The notes beneath the pieces are model-generated. The model did no database searches. It was not told the origin of the DNA and saw nothing but the letters and a program-made list of their open reading frames with translations. Positions 5,737 through 8,010 of a stretch of 8,010 nucleotides of DNA are shown piece by piece. This stretch comes from an uncultured Caulobacteraceae bacterium (lineage in GTDB: Bacteria > Pseudomonadota > Alphaproteobacteria > Caulobacterales > Caulobacteraceae), in contig CAISGS010000219.1 of assembly GCA_903884915.1 (NCBI GenBank), positions 1 to 8,010 on the forward strand, given 5' to 3'. Made by a program: the position numbers and the translations under genes. Within the stretch, counting starts at the first letter, position 1. Each line of letters begins with the position of its first letter.

Positions 5737-6142
5737 GCGACAACAGAAAATGGCCCCTGAGCAGGGTGATGGGGTTGGCCCTCGTCTCTTGCCAAGCCTC
5801 GACATGGACATTGGCGATGCGCCGTCCAATCTTGCGGATCTCGGCGCGGGCATAGGTGGTCAGGGGCCGGGCCGAGCGCAGATATTCCACCGATATGTCG
5901 ATCGGGCGCGGCTGGCGGGTCAGGCCCTGCATGATCGAGATCTGGGCCAGGGCCGTCATCTCCATAAAGGCCCCCAATACCCCGCCGTGGATAGCCGGAA
6001 GGGTCGGGTTACCAATCAGGTGGGGGGCAAAGGGCAAGATGGCGGTCATCTCATCGCCCGCCAATTCCGCCCTCATACCCAGATAGCGCGCATAGGGAAT
6101 GCGGCTGAGCAGGGCGTCCAGTTGGTCGGAGGTGTCGCTCAT
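5723..6142 (-). CDS. PaaI-family hotdog thioesterase (second gene of pair)
   Basis: The product is 139 aa, a normal length for a single hotdog domain that hydrolyses acyl-CoA thioesters in the cytoplasm. LIGNPTLPAIHGGVLGAFMEMTALAQI (42-69) is the signature: N45, H52-G53-G54 that binds and polarises the thioester, and E61 at the position of the catalytic acid. PRPIDISVEYLRSARP (79-93) and ARAEIRKIGRRIANVHVEAW (98-117) are the paired strands that follow the central helix. AGGGGG about 7 nt before the ATG is a strong ribosome site. The ATG overlaps the stop of the upstream paralogue (ATGA), so translation is coupled. The substrate is not deducible. The C-terminal codons overlap the 3' end of the SRPBCC gene on the other strand. 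Confidence 0.88.
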   Translation of the reverse strand: MSDTSDQLDALLSRIPYARYLGMRAELAGDEMTAILPFAPHLIGNPTLPAIHGGVLGAFMEMTALAQISIMQGLTRQPRPIDISVEYLRSARPLTTYARAEIRKIGRRIANVHVEAWQETRANPITLLRGHFLLSPKED

Positions 6143-6630
6143 GTTGAGGCCCCCTGACCAGAAGTGGCCTCTGGCGGATGGCCAGAGCCGCGACGCCCTG
6201 AATCTGAATTGATCATAAAGGCGGCTTGGGCCGTGGCGACCGGATCGTTCTTATCTTTGTCCCAAGCGCTGGCCCGAACAAAGGCGATGGAGCGGGTGAC
6301 CTTGTAGCAGTGGGCTTCAGCAAAGACGCCAAGGCCCGGTTCGGCGGCGCGCATATAGTCGATGCGCAGGTCAAGGGTCGCGATGGGGGTCATGAAATCG
6401 ATCGCCATCATGACCGCGTGACCGCAGACATGGTCGAGCAAGGCCGTTACCGCGCCGCCCGCAATGACGCCCGAATCCGGATCGCCGACCAGGTCGTCGC
6501 GAAAGGGCAACTTGAGCGTCGCCCACGCCTTTTGCGACGACACAAATTCAAAGCCGAGGGCCTGGGCGTGGGGTGACCAGTCGAAGCTGCCGCGCTCGCT
6601 GGGCTTGGGAAAGTCTGTTTCATTGCTCAT
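6139..6630 (-). CDS. PaaI-family hotdog thioesterase (first gene of pair)
   Basis: The product is 163 aa. The hotdog domain spans about 18-141: LVGDPDSGVIAGGAVTALLDHVCGHAVM (47-74) is the central-helix signature, followed by ATLDLRIDYMRAAEP (84-98) and YKVTRSIAFVRASAWD (109-124). The acid D66 is present, but the usual histidine before the glycine pair is alanine (A57 in I-A-G-G). The active site therefore differs from that of its neighbour (HGG with E61). A polar C-terminal tail (143-163, Ser/Gly-rich) lies beyond the fold. No clear ribosome site precedes the ATG at 6630. It is the first gene of a two-gene operon with a 4-bp ATGA overlap. Hotdog proteins work as dimers or higher oligomers, so a mixed assembly with the next gene's product is possible but unproven. 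Confidence 0.86.
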   Translation of the reverse strand: MSNETDFPKPSERGSFDWSPHAQALGFEFVSSQKAWATLKLPFRDDLVGDPDSGVIAGGAVTALLDHVCGHAVMMAIDFMTPIATLDLRIDYMRAAEPGLGVFAEAHCYKVTRSIAFVRASAWDKDKNDPVATAQAAFMINSDSGRRGSGHPPEATSGQGAST

Positions 6631-6724
6631 CCGCCAAATCTACAGGCTCAGCTGTGCGGGGCAAGCCGTTCTGTCCCTCGCAGAGAGGCTTGATAATTTT
6701 CGTGGATGGTACAACTCTAGACCT

Positions 6725-7339
6725 ATGAAAAAGCTCTCCTTCGCTGCGGCGCTCGTCACCCTCTGTTTTGGCCTTATGGTAGGAGGCCGGGTCTCTGCGG
6801 CCCCGGCCACCGAAACGGCGATGTTCGCAGGCGGCTGCTTTTGGTGCGTTGAGCACGACATGCAATCCATCCCCGGCGTGATCTCGGCGGAGTCTGGCTA
6901 TACTGGCGGCAAAGAACCGAACCCGACCTATGAGTTGGTGTCCTCAGAGACCACCGGTCATTTCGAAAGCGTCAAGGTCACCTTTGACCCCAGCAAGATC
7001 AGCTATAGCCAACTGGTCGACCGGTTCTGGCGGCTGATTGATCCGACCGACGGCGGCGGGCAGTTCTGCGACCGGGGTCCATCCTATCGCACGGCGGTGT
7101 TTGTCAAGGATGCGGCCCAGCGCAAGGCCGCTGAAGATTCGCTCGCTCGCATTCAGGCCGGTCCGCTCAAGGGCCGGGCCGTGACCCCGATTCGCGATGC
7201 CGGCCCCTTTTGGCGCGCCGAGGGCTATCATCAGGACTATGCCGAGAAAAATCCCCTGCGCTACAACCTCTATCGCCAGGGCTGCGGTCGCGACGCGCGG
7301 CTTAGGGCGGTTTGGGGTGCGGCAGCCGGGCCCAAGTGA
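6725..7339 (+). CDS. msrA: Peptide-methionine (S)-S-oxide reductase MsrA, exported form
   Basis: MsrA reduces the S-epimer of methionine sulfoxide in proteins. In this 204-aa product the N-terminus MKKLSFAAALVTLCFGLMVG with a cut near VSAA (about 23-26) is a signal peptide, so it should work in the periplasm on oxidised envelope proteins. AGGCFWCVE (35-43) contains the catalytic C38 of the GCFWC motif. SGYTGG (57-62), the GHFESVKVTFDP segment (78-89), LIDPTDGGGQFCDRGPSYRTAVF (104-126) and EGYHQDY (166-172) are the remaining family motifs. C187 in RQGCGRD is the likely resolving cysteine, and C115 and C41 are additional. The frame is open upstream to 6464, but that part overlaps the thioesterase gene. 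The ATG at 6725 gives a proper signal peptide, although no ribosome site is visible. No MsrB gene is in the window. Confidence 0.95.
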   Translation: MKKLSFAAALVTLCFGLMVGGRVSAAPATETAMFAGGCFWCVEHDMQSIPGVISAESGYTGGKEPNPTYELVSSETTGHFESVKVTFDPSKISYSQLVDRFWRLIDPTDGGGQFCDRGPSYRTAVFVKDAAQRKAAEDSLARIQAGPLKGRAVTPIRDAGPFWRAEGYHQDYAEKNPLRYNLYRQGCGRDARLRAVWGAAAGPK

Positions 7340-7522
7340 CCCCATAATGCCGACCTGCCGCTGAATAATTGCAAAAATGTCACGCTCGTCGGTGTTGGTT
7401 CTTACCCAAACTCCAATTTCATCAAGCCGTCACTGATCCTTCGCAATCCGAAGCTACACCACCGAATTAACCGCGCCGCCAGAGTTGGTTGAGGGCGCTT
7501 GAGCATGATCAGGGGAACTTTT
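7340..7522. other. Intergenic region, msrA to TonB-dependent receptor
   Basis: This 183-nt stretch has no supported gene. A small perfect hairpin, CTTCG (7439-7443) with CGAAG (7449-7453), has no T-run and is not a convincing terminator. The region should contain the receptor's promoter, but I see no clear -35/-10 pair. The ribosome site AGGGGA (7511-7516) belongs to the next gene. Confidence 0.4.
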
Positions 7523-8010
7523 ATGAAATCGGTCTTTCGCTCGTCTCTCCTCGCCTCGGCGGCGCTGAGCTTAATGGCGACCAGCGCGGTCTTCGCGCAG
7601 GAAACCACGTCCGCTGTTCACGGCACCGTCGTCGCTGGCAGCAAGGCTGTTGCCAACGCCTCTATCACGGCTATTCACAAGCCTTCGGGTACCCGTTCGG
7701 TGACGGTGTCAGCCTCGAACGGTAACTATGACCTGCGCGGCCTTCGCATCGGCGGTCCCTACGACATCCATATCGTGGCCCCTGGCTTTGCTGCCAAGGA
7801 TTTGAATGGTGTCTTCTTGCAGGTGGGCGAAACCCTGAACCTCGACACCGACGTTGCCGCTGCCGATATCGCTGAGGTCGTGGTCACGGCTTCTGTGTCG
7901 AAGGATAAGGACAACGGCCCCAAGAAGGTCTTGGGCGTTCAAGAAATTGCCAAGGTCGTTAGCGTTAGCCGCGACCCCCGAGACCTGGCCCGTCGTGACA
8001 TTCTTGTCTC
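7523..8010 (+). CDS. Oar-like TonB-dependent receptor (partial, N-terminus only)
   Basis: From the ATG at 7523 (AGGGGA 6 nt upstream) 162 codons are open to the window edge. The product begins with a clear signal peptide, MKSVFRSSLLASAALSLMAT, cut near VFA-QE at about 25. Residues about 31-114 form a carboxypeptidase-regulatory-like beta-sandwich (VHGTVVAGSKAVANASITAI, then NGNYDLRGLRIGGPYDIHIVAPGF). IAEVVVTA (116-123) is the TonB-box-type segment, and SVSRDPRDLARRDILVS is the start of the plug domain. This arrangement is typical of the large (about 1000-aa) Oar-like receptors abundant in Caulobacterales and sphingomonads. These import bulky substrates such as oligosaccharides or peptides; the substrate here cannot be told. 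It is truncated only by the window. Confidence 0.88.
   Translation, partial: MKSVFRSSLLASAALSLMATSAVFAQETTSAVHGTVVAGSKAVANASITAIHKPSGTRSVTVSASNGNYDLRGLRIGGPYDIHIVAPGFAAKDLNGVFLQVGETLNLDTDVAAADIAEVVVTASVSKDKDNGPKKVLGVQEIAKVVSVSRDPRDLARRDILV

Noticed and set aside
6690..6715. TTGATA / TACAAC as the msrA promoter
   Set aside because: The 14-nt spacer is too short for a standard sigma-70 promoter, and neither hexamer is strong enough to call alone.
1..8010. Defence island, phage, transposon or CRISPR content
   Set aside because: The HNH protein is a stand-alone alphaproteobacterial type. No integrase, transposase, terminal repeats or regularly spaced repeats are visible.

Overview
The window looks like ordinary chromosome from an alphaproteobacterium. 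Caulobacterales (a Caulobacter, Asticcacaulis or Brevundimonas relative) is my best guess. This rests on fairly high GC, several TTG/GTG starts, an HNH endonuclease of the type widespread in alphaproteobacteria, a periplasmic MsrA, and two TonB-dependent receptors, one of them the large Oar-like kind with an N-terminal carboxypeptidase-regulatory-like domain. No database search was possible, so the taxon is an inference. There are no tRNA or rRNA genes, insertion sequences, CRISPR arrays or prophage genes that I can see.

Layout. Positions 1-374 (minus) hold the N-terminal part of a TetR-family repressor that runs off the left edge. Between it and a tiny plus-strand ORF (508-615, 35 aa, one membrane helix) is a compact promoter/operator region with two inverted repeats (426-444 and 450-462). 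Next on the plus strand are an AlkA-like DNA-3-methyladenine glycosylase (644-1333) and an HNH endonuclease (1494-2054). A Nudix hydrolase (2061-2594, minus) converges on the HNH gene. After a short non-coding stretch comes a 51-aa membrane protein (2760-2915, plus), which converges on a 695-aa ZnuD-like TonB-dependent receptor (2924-5011, minus). The receptor's upstream region carries a good Zur-box-like palindrome (5042-5058). That region is shared with a divergent, exported SRPBCC-fold protein (5122-5736, plus). Two adjacent, translationally coupled hotdog thioesterase paralogues (5723-6142 and 6139-6630, both minus) converge on and overlap the SRPBCC gene. A periplasmic methionine sulfoxide reductase A (6725-7339, plus) and the start of an Oar-like TonB-dependent receptor (7523-8010, plus) close the window.

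How the genes fit together. The clearest regulatory unit is the zinc-type receptor with its probable Zur operator, which may also reach the divergent SRPBCC gene. The two thioesterases form a two-gene operon. The glycosylase, Nudix hydrolase and MsrA fit a loose theme of damage repair and clean-up, but nothing in the sequence ties them into one system. I did not find a convincing undescribed multi-gene system. The items most worth a second look are the operator and microprotein next to TetR, the Zur-type divergent region, the lack of a His-rich loop in the receptor, and the paired thioesterases with different active-site motifs.
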